From Bacteroidota bacterium (GTDB taxonomy: Bacteria > Bacteroidota > Bacteroidia > Chitinophagales > Saprospiraceae): a stretch of 64,000 bases of DNA. The position numbers and the translations under genes are program-made. Location of the stretch: contig CAUJDW010000107.1 of the NCBI GenBank assembly GCA_963169455.1, forward strand, positions 18,339 through 82,338. Direction: 5' to 3'. Below are positions 17,427-26,345 of this stretch, in pieces. The notes under the pieces are model-generated. The model saw only the letters and a program-made list of their open reading frames with translations. It had not been told where the DNA came from and ran no database searches. Positions within the stretch are counted from its first letter, which is position 1. Each line of letters starts with the position of its first letter.

Positions 17427-18941
17427 ATGGTAGTCAGGCTTTATTTTCCTTTGCTCTTCCTTTTGATCTCCGGCACGGGCCTGTGGGCGCAAAACAGCCG
17501 GGAATTGCCGGAATCCCAGCTCCGGAAAGCGGACATGGAAGCCCACCTGCGCTTCCTGGCCGCCGATGAACTCCAGGGCCGCCGAACCGGCGAGCCCGGC
17601 AATAATATCGCCGCCCGCTACATCGCCGCCCAGATGGAAGCATACGGGCTGAAGCCGGCGCCCGGCGCCGAAGGCTTTTATCAGACCGTGGCTTTCGAGG
17701 CGACTACCCCGCCCTCGGAAGCCCGGCTGCTGATCGGCAAAACGGAATATGAACAGGATGACGGGCTGCTGATCATGCTGGGCAATGCAGCAGGCATCAA
17801 AACCGAGGCCGTATTCGCCAACTACGGATGGGCGGACGAAAAAAGCGGCCACGATGACTACAAAGGGCTGGACGTGAAGGGCAAGATCGTCCTGGTGTTG
17901 CCGGGGACACCCGAGGCCCAGGACCCCATGGCCGTATTCACCTCCATGGGCAAAAAGCGAAAACTCGCCCAGAGCCACGGCGCCGTAGCCCTCATCGAAT
18001 TATACCGCCTGCAGTTCCCCTGGAGTTTCTTCCGCTCCTTTTTCAACAAAGAGAACCTCTCCATGGCGGATGAGGGCCCGGAGGAGGCTTCCATTGTCTA
18101 CGGCTGGCTTAAAGAGCAGAAGAACAGCGATATGGATAACCTTCAGAAAGGAAAAAAACTGAAAGCCGAGCTGTCCAGCCAGGGCTTCGCCCGCCGGGCC
18201 GTGCCCTCCCAGAACGTCGCAGGCGTCATCAGGGGTTCCGACCCCAAGCTCCGCGATGAATACGTCGTGATCACCGCCCACTACGACCACGTCGGCACAG
18301 GCAAGAACGGCGGCGGAGCTTATTCCGCCAAAGACAGCATCTTCAACGGCAGCCGCGACAATGCCATGGGCGCCACCGCCCTCCTGGCCGCCGCCAGGGC
18401 CTTGTCCGAACAACCGCCCCGCCGCTCGGTGCTGGTTTTGGCCGTTACCGGAGAAGAGCTGGGGCTGCTGGGCAGCCAGTACTACGCCGAACACCCCCTC
18501 ATCCCGCTGGAGAAAACTATTTTTAACCTGAATACGGACGGGGCCGGCTACAACGATGTGTCCTACCTCTCCGCTATCGGTTTCGGCCGCACCGGCACAG
18601 ACCACCTGATCGAGGCCGGCGCTCACCTCTTCGGGCTGGACGTCTTCCCCAACCCCGCTCCGGAACAGGGCCTGTTCGACCGCTCCGACAACGTTTCCTT
18701 TGCCGCCAAAGGCATCCCCGCCATTTCCATCAGCCCGGGCATGACCAGCTTCGATGAGGAAATCGCCAGATACTACCACCAGGTAACCGACAATCCCGAT
18801 ACCATCGATTACGACTACCTGCACAAGTATTGCCAGGCCTTCGCCCGCATCGCCCGGCTCATCGCCGACGAGGAGGAACGCCCCAGATGGGCGGAAGGGG
18901 ATAAGTATGAGGAAGCAGGGAAGGCGTTGTACAGGGAATAA
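17427..18941 (+). CDS. M28 family zinc metallopeptidase with PA domain, exported
   Basis: A 504-residue protein; the start at 17427 yields signal peptide MVVRLYFPLLFLLISGTGLW. A PA domain insert (about 110-230) is followed by the M28 catalytic domain. Its two-zinc ligands are visible: His/Asp in ITAHYDHVG, Asp in SRDNAMGATALL, the Glu pair in TGEELGLLGS, Asp in NTDGAGYND, and the last His in ARYYHQVTD. These enzymes are aminopeptidases (sometimes carboxypeptidases) releasing residues from peptides, here probably in the periplasm. All ligands are present, so it should be active. It is divergent from the TonB receptor gene with a 273-base gap. Confidence 0.93.
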   Translation: MVVRLYFPLLFLLISGTGLWAQNSRELPESQLRKADMEAHLRFLAADELQGRRTGEPGNNIAARYIAAQMEAYGLKPAPGAEGFYQTVAFEATTPPSEARLLIGKTEYEQDDGLLIMLGNAAGIKTEAVFANYGWADEKSGHDDYKGLDVKGKIVLVLPGTPEAQDPMAVFTSMGKKRKLAQSHGAVALIELYRLQFPWSFFRSFFNKENLSMADEGPEEASIVYGWLKEQKNSDMDNLQKGKKLKAELSSQGFARRAVPSQNVAGVIRGSDPKLRDEYVVITAHYDHVGTGKNGGGAYSAKDSIFNGSRDNAMGATALLAAARALSEQPPRRSVLVLAVTGEELGLLGSQYYAEHPLIPLEKTIFNLNTDGAGYNDVSYLSAIGFGRTGTDHLIEAGAHLFGLDVFPNPAPEQGLFDRSDNVSFAAKGIPAISISPGMTSFDEEIARYYHQVTDNPDTIDYDYLHKYCQAFARIARLIADEEERPRWAEGDKYEEAGKALYRE

Positions 18942-18950
18942 GCCGTCGGA

Positions 18951-19066
18951 AGGTCGACAGGTCGGAAGGTCGACAGGTCAACAGGCTTGCCCGGCTCGCA
19001 GAGACTGGCCTGAACGTCAATTACTTAAAGCACCTTCCGACCTTCCGACCTTCCGACCTTCAAACC
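18951..19066. repeat. Dispersed repeat, copy B, with GTCGGAAG / GACCTTCC iterations
   Basis: Starts with GTCGGAAGGTCGACAG-type direct repeats, then the inverse of the core seen at 12573 (GGCTTGCCCGGCTCGCAGAGAC), and ends with three tandem GACCTTCC units that run into the stop codon region of the glycosyltransferase gene. The two arms (GGAAGGTCGACAGG and CCTTCCGACCTTCC) can pair, so the transcript between two convergent genes would fold back. It could serve as a bidirectional terminator. Confidence 0.55.
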
Positions 19067-19995
19067 TCCTTCTCAATGAGGTAGTGGTTCCGGTCGTGCG
19101 CATTGCGGCTGACCAGTTCGGCCAGGAAGCCGGTGACGAACAACTGGGTGCCGATAATGAGTGTCAGGATGCCGAAATAGAACAGCGGGCGGTCGGCGAT
19201 GCCGTATTCCCGGTACAGCAGTTTGGCGATGCTGAGGTAAGCCAGGATGATGAAGCCGACGAGGAAGAACAGGATTCCCAGGGCGCCGAAGAAGTGCATG
19301 GGGCGCTTGCTGAATTTGGAGATAAAGATGACCGACATCAGGTCGAGCGGCCCGCGGATGAAGCGCTCCATGCCGAATTTCGTCACGCCGTATTTGCGTT
19401 CCTGGTGCGCCACCACCTTTTCGCCGATCTTTCTGAAGCCTGCCCATTTTGCCAGCACCGGGATATAGCGGTGCATCTCGCCGTACACCTCGATGCTTTT
19501 CACCACGCTGTTGCGGTAGGCCTTCAACCCGCAGTTGAAATCGTGGAGGTGTATGCCCGTCATGCGCCGGGCAGTCCAGTTGTAGAATTTGCTGGGCAGG
19601 TTTTTGGTCAGCACGGGGTCGAGGCGCTTCTTTTTCCAGCCGGAGACCATATCGAAGCCCTCTTCCCTGATCATACGGAACAGGCCGGGTATCTCATCGG
19701 GGCTGTCCTGAAGGTCTGCGTCCATGGTGATGACGACATCGCCTTCGGCGGCATGGAAGCCCACGTTCAGGGCGGCTGATTTGCCGTAGTTGCGCCTGAA
19801 TTTGATGCCCCGAACATTGGAGTTCCCGGCAGCCAGCTGTTCGACAACCGCCCAGGAGCCGTCCTTGCTGCCGTCATCCACCATGATGATCTCATAGGAA
19901 TACCCCTCCCCCTCCGCTACCCTGCGGATCCAGGCCTCCAGCTCGGGAAGCGATTCTTCTTCATTGAAAAGCGGTATGACGATTGAAAGGTCCAT
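19060..19995 (-). CDS. GT2 family glycosyltransferase with two C-terminal membrane helices (DPM1/GtrB type)
   Basis: A 311-residue protein beginning with the GT-A core: SIVIPLFNEEESLPEL, VDDGSKDGS, NYGKSAALNVGF and the metal-binding MDADLQDSP. Two membrane segments at the C-terminus (FFGALGILFFLVGFIILAYL and FGILTLIIGTQLFVTGFLA) match polyprenyl-phosphate sugar transferases. Such enzymes move a sugar from a nucleotide donor to undecaprenyl phosphate on the inner face of the cytoplasmic membrane; the sugar is not predictable. It is the last gene of a minus-strand series with two DUF4199 genes and the dihydroorotase homologue. Confidence 0.9.
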   Translation of the reverse strand: MDLSIVIPLFNEEESLPELEAWIRRVAEGEGYSYEIIMVDDGSKDGSWAVVEQLAAGNSNVRGIKFRRNYGKSAALNVGFHAAEGDVVITMDADLQDSPDEIPGLFRMIREEGFDMVSGWKKKRLDPVLTKNLPSKFYNWTARRMTGIHLHDFNCGLKAYRNSVVKSIEVYGEMHRYIPVLAKWAGFRKIGEKVVAHQERKYGVTKFGMERFIRGPLDLMSVIFISKFSKRPMHFFGALGILFFLVGFIILAYLSIAKLLYREYGIADRPLFYFGILTLIIGTQLFVTGFLAELVSRNAHDRNHYLIEKEV

Positions 19996-20104
19996 TATTT
20001 CTTTTGTTTCTGGTTTTTACCAGGCCAAGGGCATCTGGCCGGCTGGGATAACAGGCATGAGGAGGACTGGCAGGTTCCTGGGGATAACTGGAAACCCGGA
20101 ACCC

Positions 20105-20611
20105 CTACTGCCTACCCACCACCACGGCCATGCCGGCCGAGAGTATGAAGCCGCCGATGAGGCTGCGGACAAAGGTAAAGAAAACCCGGCCGGGGGTGAT
20201 ATCCAGGCCGCCGCTTTCCAGCGAACGGCGCATTTCCTCCTGTTGTTCTGCAGGCAGGAGGTTGGAAGCCTGGCCCAGGCTCTCCAGCATGACGGTTTTT
20301 TGCAGTTCTATCAGGCCCGGGTCGGCAAGGCCGAAGAGGATGTAATAAAAGAGATAATAACAAAAGTTGGCGATGACGAAGATGAGAAAAGCGGTGCGCA
20401 GGCCGTCCCGGAAAAGCAGGGGCCCTTCGGCCTCCTCCCTTTCGTCCTGCAAAGCTTTCCACATCAGGGCCAGGTAAATGCCCAGGGAGGCCCAGTAAAC
20501 CCAGGGGTTGAACATCAGGCGGGGGCTGATAAAATAAAACAGCAGGAAGTAGGCTATAACCCCTATTCCTGCTATCAGGCCGTATCGTACAGCTTTGTTG
20601 CTCAAGGTCAT
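20105..20611 (-). CDS. DUF4199 membrane protein (first)
   Basis: A 168-residue protein with four membrane segments: IAGIGVIAYFLLFYFIS, WVYWASLGIYLALMW, AFLIFVIANFCYYLFYYIL and a last helix near FVRSLIGGFILSAGMA. This is the layout of DUF4199, a Bacteroidota family of unknown function. I prefer the ATG at 20611 (MTLSNKAVRYG), where similarity to the neighbouring paralogue begins, over one nine codons upstream. It lies between the glycosyltransferase and the second DUF4199 gene on the same strand. Confidence 0.8.
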   Translation of the reverse strand: MTLSNKAVRYGLIAGIGVIAYFLLFYFISPRLMFNPWVYWASLGIYLALMWKALQDEREEAEGPLLFRDGLRTAFLIFVIANFCYYLFYYILFGLADPGLIELQKTVMLESLGQASNLLPAEQQEEMRRSLESGGLDITPGRVFFTFVRSLIGGFILSAGMAVVVGRQ

Positions 20612-20668
20612 GCTTCTGCTATCTTTTTGAAAAAGCAAAAATAGCAGAATTTCATGGTTTCAGCGCCC

Positions 20669-20695
20669 CCTGGCAAACTTCCGAAGTTTGCCAGG
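20669..20695. repeat. 27-bp near-perfect palindrome between the two DUF4199 genes
   Basis: CCTGGCAAACTTC (20669-20681) and GAAGTTTGCCAGG (20683-20695) are exact inverse copies around one C. Its AAACTTCCGAAGTTT centre resembles the AAACC(T)CCGAGGTTT hairpin at 39912, which suggests one family of Bacteroidota intergenic palindromes. It lies just after the stop codon region of the upstream DUF4199 gene and before the start of the downstream one, so it may also act as a processing or termination site. Confidence 0.55.
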
Positions 20696-20700
20696 CCGCC

Positions 20701-21279
20701 CTACACCGCCTCCGGCGGGTTGCGCTTCATGACCGCGGCGGCGATAAGGGAAAAAATAATCCCCATTAACAGCGTGCCAAGGCCCGACATAACCGTCATC
20801 ATGATGGGAGAGAACATAAAGCTCGTCATGGAAAGCGCCTGCTCGGCCTGCTCTTCGTCCATTCCCTGCCTTTCCATCATCTGCTCGCGGGAAGCCTCCA
20901 GAATAGTGTCGATCATTCCGGGGTCGATCATGGTGAAATACACGTAGGTATAAACCATGGAGATCAGGCCTGCGATCAGCATGACGATAAAGCCGACGAA
21001 GAAGGCGCGCCCGAAGGTAATGAAGCCGGCCAACTCTCCATCGCGGTGCTGGCGCACGGCCATGATGACCGCGCCGATCATGATGACGTAGGTCAGGATG
21101 CTGCTGATCCAGTTGGCAGGGTTGGACTGGTCGGCCGGGTCTACCAGCCCGGAGAGGCTCATGATCAGGGAGAAGGCTACCAGCACCAGGGCCGTGATCA
21201 ATCCGTAGCGCATGCCGGTGGGCCAGGGGGAAACCGAGGCCTGATCCGTTCCGCCGGTAGGGTTGTCAAAGGTACTCAT
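20701..21279 (-). CDS. DUF4199 membrane protein (second)
   Basis: A 192-residue paralogue of the preceding-position DUF4199 protein. It has four membrane segments: GLITALVLVAFSLIMSL, WISSILTYVIMIGAVIM, AFFVGFIVMLIAGLISMVYTY and TVMSGLGTLLMGIIFSLIAA. A 20-residue polar N-terminus precedes the first helix, and a charged Met-rich linker (EASREQMMERQGMDEEQ) lies before the last. Function unknown. It is located 76 bases downstream of the dihydroorotase homologue on the same strand. Tandem DUF4199 pairs in this setting are, as I recall, common in Bacteroidota. Confidence 0.82.
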   Translation of the reverse strand: MSTFDNPTGGTDQASVSPWPTGMRYGLITALVLVAFSLIMSLSGLVDPADQSNPANWISSILTYVIMIGAVIMAVRQHRDGELAGFITFGRAFFVGFIVMLIAGLISMVYTYVYFTMIDPGMIDTILEASREQMMERQGMDEEQAEQALSMTSFMFSPIMMTVMSGLGTLLMGIIFSLIAAAVMKRNPPEAV

Positions 21280-21355
21280 AGTGAAATCAGTTTAAAGTTG
21301 GTGATGAAATGACCGCTATAAGTTGCGAATAAATCTGCCTGCAAACAACGGATTT

Positions 21356-22630
21356 CTATCTATGGCGGTTAAAAAACGACTGATCCCTGTTGACCACCGC
21401 CAAAACTTTACCGGTGAACGGCCTGTCGAACAAAGGCGAATTGTGGGAGCGGGAATAACCGTTTTCCCTGCGGTACACCCACTGTTGAGCGGGGCTGAAC
21501 ACGGCCAGTTCCGCCGGCTGGCCCACCTCTAGGGAAGGCAGGGGCAGCCCCAGGATTTTGCGCGGGTTGATGGCCGTTTTTTCGACGAACAGCTCATCAC
21601 TCAGCCAGTCACCCAGATAGGTTTTGCAAACGGCATACACCGTTTCCAGCCCGATGGCGCCAAACTGGGCGTAGGGGAATTCCACCTTTTTCAGTTCTTC
21701 TTCCAGCGGCGCGTGGTTGGCCGTAATCGCGTCGATGGCGCCGTCGAGCAGGCCCTGGCGCAAGGCGTCCCGGTCTGCGCGGCTGCGCAGAGGGGGCAGG
21801 AGTTTGAAGTTGACATCGAAGCCATCCAGCGCCGAATCGTCGAAAGCGAGGTTCATCACCGGTACAGAGGCCGTGACCCGCAGGCCGCGGGCCTTGGCCT
21901 GGCGCACCATCTCTACGGCCCCGGCGGTTGACAGGTTGGCCAGGTGGAGGCGGCTGCCGGTATAGGCCAGCAGGTGCAGGTCGCGCTGCACCATAATTTC
22001 TTCGGCGATTGCGGGAATGCCCTTCATGCCGAGGGTGGTGGAGGTATAACCTTCATGCATCTGCCCCTCCCCGGCGATATCGCGCTCGAGGGGTTGGTTG
22101 ATAACCAAACCGTCAAAGGCCTGGACATACTGCAGGGCGCGCATCATCAGCCCGCTGTGCTGCACCGCTTTTTTGCCGTCGGAAAAGGCCACCGCCCCGG
22201 CGGCATGCATGTCGATCATCTCCGTCAGCTCCTTTCCGGCGCAGTTGCGCGATATGGCGCCGATGGGGTAACAGGCCACGAGCTGCCCCCCTGTGTTGTT
22301 CCTGACGTAAAGCACCTCCGATTTGGAGTGGATGGCCGGGTCGGTATTGGGCTGGCAGGTGATGGCCGTAAAACCTCCTGCAGCAGCGGCTTCACTTGCG
22401 GTGCGGAGGTCTTCGCGCTGTTCCAGGCCGGGGTCTCCGGTTTGCACCCCCATGGCCAGCCAGCCGGGAGAGGCCTTCAACTGTTCGCCTTCCAGGACGG
22501 GCACGTCCTTCAGCAATACTTCCGCCTCGATGGCTTCGATTTTTCCCTGCCGGATGAAAATATCCCTTTGCTGCCCGTGGTGGGGGCTTCCGGGGTCTGT
22601 TATGGTTGCATTTTTGATCAGCAAGTCCAT
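21356..22630 (-). CDS. Dihydroorotase homologue lacking metal ligands (probable pseudoenzyme)
   Basis: A 424-residue amidohydrolase-fold protein colinear with type I dihydroorotase: SPGWLAMGVQTGDPG, AAAAGGFTAITCQPNTDP, LHLANLSTAGAVEMV, AITANHAPLEEEL, and NPRKILGLPLPSLEVGQPAEL. The catalytic zinc site is gone: the HxH of the first motif reads G61-V-Q63, the HCED His is Asn178, the HVST His is Asn232, and the TDHAPH Asp is Asn305. By family knowledge, inactive dihydroorotase homologues of this kind (PyrC') support aspartate transcarbamoylase assembly; whether this one does is inference. An in-frame ATG at 22657 overlaps the upstream stop as ATGA and is an alternative start, adding nine residues. 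Confidence 0.85.
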   Translation of the reverse strand: MDLLIKNATITDPGSPHHGQQRDIFIRQGKIEAIEAEVLLKDVPVLEGEQLKASPGWLAMGVQTGDPGLEQREDLRTASEAAAAGGFTAITCQPNTDPAIHSKSEVLYVRNNTGGQLVACYPIGAISRNCAGKELTEMIDMHAAGAVAFSDGKKAVQHSGLMMRALQYVQAFDGLVINQPLERDIAGEGQMHEGYTSTTLGMKGIPAIAEEIMVQRDLHLLAYTGSRLHLANLSTAGAVEMVRQAKARGLRVTASVPVMNLAFDDSALDGFDVNFKLLPPLRSRADRDALRQGLLDGAIDAITANHAPLEEELKKVEFPYAQFGAIGLETVYAVCKTYLGDWLSDELFVEKTAINPRKILGLPLPSLEVGQPAELAVFSPAQQWVYRRENGYSRSHNSPLFDRPFTGKVLAVVNRDQSFFNRHR

Positions 22631-22653
22631 TGTTTGGGATTTTTCTGAAAGAA

Positions 22654-24990
22654 TCATTGCACCGGATACCAGCGGTTGTTTTTCCACAGGTATCCCTCGC
22701 CCTGCCGGTATATTTCCGCAACCTCATGCCTGATGAGCAGTTCATCCAGCCAAAGGGGCCTATTACCCATCTCTGGGTTGTGGATCTTCACCCGGAAGTG
22801 GGTGTCGGCCCGGTTGGGCACGATGCGGAACTCCAGCAGGCCCCAGCCGTCGTCGTCCAGGGCCCGCAGGTTGTAATAAACCTGATGGGCCTGCCAGCCT
22901 GCGCCTTCTCCGGTTTCCGGCACGTATTCCTCGACCTCCAGAAAGGAGCGCCCGGCCATGTCGGCCTGCAGATAGGCCCAGAAGGAAAGCACGTGATAAC
23001 TGCCGGCCGCCTGGCGGGGAAGGGGCCCTTCGAAGATTAGGCTCTTTTCGGAGCCCGGCAACTGAAAACCGCCACCGCCCCGGTAACTCTTTTCCGCAGG
23101 CAGGCTGTCGAGGGAATTGTAGTAGAAATCCTGAACGCTGTCCCGGCTGAGAAAGGCTCCATGCGGATAAAGAGACAGCGTGTCGAGCGCCAGGGTGTTC
23201 CGGATATCGCGAACGCGGGCCTCGATCCGGTCGTGGAAAGTGCGCAGGGGTAAACGGAAAAGGCGGTATGCTTCGGTTTCGTGCAGCAGCCTGGCGCCCT
23301 CCAGCAGGTGCCCGTATCGGTCCTTCTGATGCTCGAACTTGTCGTTGCTCACCATCAGCAGAAGCGGTTTTTTATTTGGAAAATCGGCCAGGATGCGCGG
23401 CAGGCGGTAGGGCTCCAGCACGAGCTGGGCTTCCTTCAGAGTCTGCCCCAGGGAGGTGCGGGTCAGCATGGCGCTGGTGACGGGCAGCCCGCTCTGCATG
23501 GAGAGCGTCAGGGCGCGGGGCACGATATCGCCTTCGCCGTGGAACCATAGGTTGTCGGAGCCGATGTTGAAATAGGGAGCCGTCAGTATGGCCTGGAAGT
23601 CGTCATAATTCATCCCTTCAATATCGGTGTAGCGCTGGCCGGGCTGCAGTTCCCGCACTTCGTCGAGGCGAAGGTTAACTGCCGTGCAGAAGTGGTAGGC
23701 TTCAAAATACAGCAACAACAGAGCCAGCCCACTCAGCAGGTAACGCCAGGAGGCCTTGGCCGCCCATTGCCACAACTCGGCAAAAACGACGAGGTTGATC
23801 AGGTAGTAAAAGGCCCAGCTAAAACGCCCCACCGAGCGGAACTGCCGGATCGGGCCGGCATAGTCGAGCAGGCCTTCCAGGCCGGGGATGGTGAAGGGGT
23901 AACCGAAGGAAAAAAACAGGAGCACAACGCTCGCCCAGAAGCTCTTGTTCAGAAAGCCGTTGAAGGCTCCACCCGCGAGCACAACGGGCTGCCGGAAGCG
24001 GTGGTAAGCCCAGCGCCCCAGCAGAGCCAGCAGGCCGATGGCCGCCACCAGCCCTATATATGCCCGCCCCTCGAACTCGGTGGGCTGTATCTTGATCAGA
24101 TGTTCATTGACCCACTGAAAATGGGGCTGGGTGAGGGAGGTGAAAATGCCTTCCCAGATGGCGTGAAAGGTAAAAAAGCCCCAGGGCTGCGGCGTCCGGT
24201 CCGTCACCGGGTCGCCGTGGTACATCCAGAAGTAAAAAAACAACAGGGGCAGCAGCAATTGTATGCTGTAGTGAAAGGCGTAGCGGAAAAGGCGGCGCAC
24301 AGAGGGCTTGCGCAGGAACCCGAACAGATAGTAAAAGGATATGAAAAAGGCCATGATGGCGAAAAAGTAAAAGTGGATGAGGGCAAAAGCGGCCACCGCC
24401 ACGGCAATCCATGCGCTGGTTTTCCAGCTTTTGGTTTCCTCCAGCCGCAAAAGCAGGTAAATCACGATGGGCAGCGCCGCCGCCTGCCCCAGCCCGTAGT
24501 GGGAAGCCAGCCTCGGAAACTGGGGCGTAAGAAAGGCCAGCCCTGCAGCGGCAGCCACGGCCCACCACATGGGGGCGCCGAGCTTGCGAAGGGCCAGGTA
24601 CATAAAAAAGGCGCAAAGCAGCAGAGACAACAGCAGGGAAAAGTGCAACACGGCCCGGGTGTAGCCCGTCACATCCAGCAGGTAACGGCTCACCAGCTTG
24701 ATGGCGTTGGAGAACAGGGGCTGGGCATCGGCCGGCACGACGTGTTCGCCAAAGGGATAGTTCATGCCCTCGTAGTGGGAGTAGGCGCTGTCCCAGCGGG
24801 CATGGTATTCCATCACCGCATAAACCTTGTAGCCGTCGCCGAACGGTTCGATGACCCGGCTGTTGGGATACTGGAAAAAATCGGGGAAGCGAAGGGCCAG
24901 CAGCCCGGCCATTAGCAAAAGGACGGCAAGGCGCCCAGTCCATTCACGGGAAAACAGGGGAATAGGAGGCTGCTGCTCGGTTGTGCTCAC
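22654..24990 (-). CDS. Large multi-pass membrane protein, GT-C-like, unknown
   Basis: A 778-residue protein with an N-terminal half of about ten hydrophobic helices and a soluble C-terminal domain of about 230 residues. After the first helix comes a periplasmic-type loop with acidic and YP motifs (EPFGDGYK, MEYHARWDSAYSHYEGMNYPFGEH), the arrangement of GT-C polyprenyl-dependent glycosyltransferases. The C-terminal part (YHVLSFWAYLQADMAGRSF...VKIHNPEMGNRPLWLDELLI) looks like a carbohydrate-binding beta sandwich. I do not recognise a named family. Its stop overlaps a possible start of the dihydroorotase homologue by four bases, so they are probably co-transcribed, with a GT2 enzyme further down. 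Confidence 0.75.
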   Translation of the reverse strand: MSTTEQQPPIPLFSREWTGRLAVLLLMAGLLALRFPDFFQYPNSRVIEPFGDGYKVYAVMEYHARWDSAYSHYEGMNYPFGEHVVPADAQPLFSNAIKLVSRYLLDVTGYTRAVLHFSLLLSLLLCAFFMYLALRKLGAPMWWAVAAAAGLAFLTPQFPRLASHYGLGQAAALPIVIYLLLRLEETKSWKTSAWIAVAVAAFALIHFYFFAIMAFFISFYYLFGFLRKPSVRRLFRYAFHYSIQLLLPLLFFYFWMYHGDPVTDRTPQPWGFFTFHAIWEGIFTSLTQPHFQWVNEHLIKIQPTEFEGRAYIGLVAAIGLLALLGRWAYHRFRQPVVLAGGAFNGFLNKSFWASVVLLFFSFGYPFTIPGLEGLLDYAGPIRQFRSVGRFSWAFYYLINLVVFAELWQWAAKASWRYLLSGLALLLLYFEAYHFCTAVNLRLDEVRELQPGQRYTDIEGMNYDDFQAILTAPYFNIGSDNLWFHGEGDIVPRALTLSMQSGLPVTSAMLTRTSLGQTLKEAQLVLEPYRLPRILADFPNKKPLLLMVSNDKFEHQKDRYGHLLEGARLLHETEAYRLFRLPLRTFHDRIEARVRDIRNTLALDTLSLYPHGAFLSRDSVQDFYYNSLDSLPAEKSYRGGGGFQLPGSEKSLIFEGPLPRQAAGSYHVLSFWAYLQADMAGRSFLEVEEYVPETGEGAGWQAHQVYYNLRALDDDGWGLLEFRIVPNRADTHFRVKIHNPEMGNRPLWLDELLIRHEVAEIYRQGEGYLWKNNRWYPVQ

Positions 24991-25058
24991 GTTGCGTTGG
25001 CTTGCTACGAAAGCAAAGGTAATGTTTTGAAGGGGAATTTCATCCTATGCGCGAAGCC

Positions 25059-26279
25059 TTATTCCGCCTGGCCCCTCGCCATGTCATCCACTTCATCCAG
25101 GCGGAAGCGCACCGCCACAACGCTGTTGTTCCCCTCATCCCCGACGCGGTATTGCAGATAAGTCACGGCCAGCAGGCTTCCGTCTTCCAGCACCTCCAGC
25201 CCGGCGTACCCACAATCGTAACCCTGATAGTTTTTCAGCAGGCGCAGGCGGTACTGCCCTTCGGCGCCATTGGCCAGATCCTCATACGCACCTATCCAGG
25301 CCACGAAATCGCCCTCGGTAGGGCCTTTGGCCGTGCGCCGCTGGTAGTCGCGGAAAACGGCCGCGATGCGCCCGTCGGGGGCGTAGCGCAACACGTGGCG
25401 GTCGCCGCAAAGGGCGGCAGGCAATGGGCGGGGCTCCGTCCAGCTCCGCCCTTCGTCGCGGCTGAACATGATCTGTGCGTTGAAGCGGCGCGAGTTTTCC
25501 CGAAGCAGCATGGCCAGCTCCCGCCCGTCGGGCGAGCGGATGATGCCGGGCTCGCAAATATAGCGCAGGCTGTCTTCGCGGATCACTTCCGGATAAGCCC
25601 AGCTCAGGCCGCCGTCCACCGAAAGGGTTTTGTACAAAACAAATTTGCCGGGATTGCGGTACACCTCCCCGCCGCCACTGATGAAACGGCCGTCGTCGTG
25701 GAAAAATGCCAGGTATTTTCCCGGCGCAAAGGCCTCGTCCTCCGGATTGTCTTTTACGGGGATGAGATCGCTCATGGCTACAATCCCACCCCAATCGCCC
25801 ACCGGCCGGAATGGCGTCCAGTGCTCCCCAAAGTCTTCCGACACGGATATTCGGATGGGATACAGCCCTGTAAAGAGGATGAGCCGCTCCTTTCCCTCGG
25901 GCCCCTGCACCGCATGGATGGTGGGCACCTCCCGGATATCCCCCAAAGCCGCAGCAGCCGGCATGTCCTCCGTCCAGCTGCGGCCGCCGTCCATGCTTTT
26001 GCGTATGGTCATCAGCCCCCGTGCATGGGCGCCGGTAGGGAAGGCCGCCAGGATGGCCTCGCCCTGGCCGGAGGGGCGCACCTTTACGGTAGTGGGGTGC
26101 CCGTAGTACACCCCCTCCTTACGCGCCACCACGAACTGCCTGCTGCTGTCGGCCGACAGGTCGAAATAGGGAATGCCGAAGTGGCCGTCGAGCAGGCAGG
26201 CGCTGGCCCCTGTCCGGGGAGCTTGCCGGCAGGAAGCCAGCAGGGAGAGCAGGAGGAGGATGGAAAAAAGGTATTTCAT
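25059..26279 (-). CDS. Sialidase/neuraminidase-like BNR-repeat lipoprotein
   Basis: A 406-residue lipoprotein (signal peptide ends SLLASC). The body is a six-bladed propeller with four Asp-box motifs: SMDGGRSWTE, SEDFGEHWTP, SVDGGLSWAY and SRDEGRSWTE. Exo-alpha-sialidases remove terminal sialic acid from glycans, but the RIP motif whose Arg helps bind the substrate carboxylate reads GIP here, so the substrate may be different or activity lost. It is divergent from the sigma-54 regulator gene (66-base gap) and upstream of the large membrane protein gene on the same strand. Confidence 0.8.
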   Translation of the reverse strand: MKYLFSILLLLSLLASCRQAPRTGASACLLDGHFGIPYFDLSADSSRQFVVARKEGVYYGHPTTVKVRPSGQGEAILAAFPTGAHARGLMTIRKSMDGGRSWTEDMPAAAALGDIREVPTIHAVQGPEGKERLILFTGLYPIRISVSEDFGEHWTPFRPVGDWGGIVAMSDLIPVKDNPEDEAFAPGKYLAFFHDDGRFISGGGEVYRNPGKFVLYKTLSVDGGLSWAYPEVIREDSLRYICEPGIIRSPDGRELAMLLRENSRRFNAQIMFSRDEGRSWTEPRPLPAALCGDRHVLRYAPDGRIAAVFRDYQRRTAKGPTEGDFVAWIGAYEDLANGAEGQYRLRLLKNYQGYDCGYAGLEVLEDGSLLAVTYLQYRVGDEGNNSVVAVRFRLDEVDDMARGQAE

Positions 26280-26345
26280 TTTCTTGTTTTTTCCAGCGGA
26301 TTTATGATACCTTCCATATCTCCGGGAATTTACAAAAATATACCG

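Noticed and set aside
23692..24915. 407-codon open frame antisense to the large membrane protein
   Set aside because: Gln/Gly/His-rich translation with no structure; the minus-strand frame has clear membrane helices.
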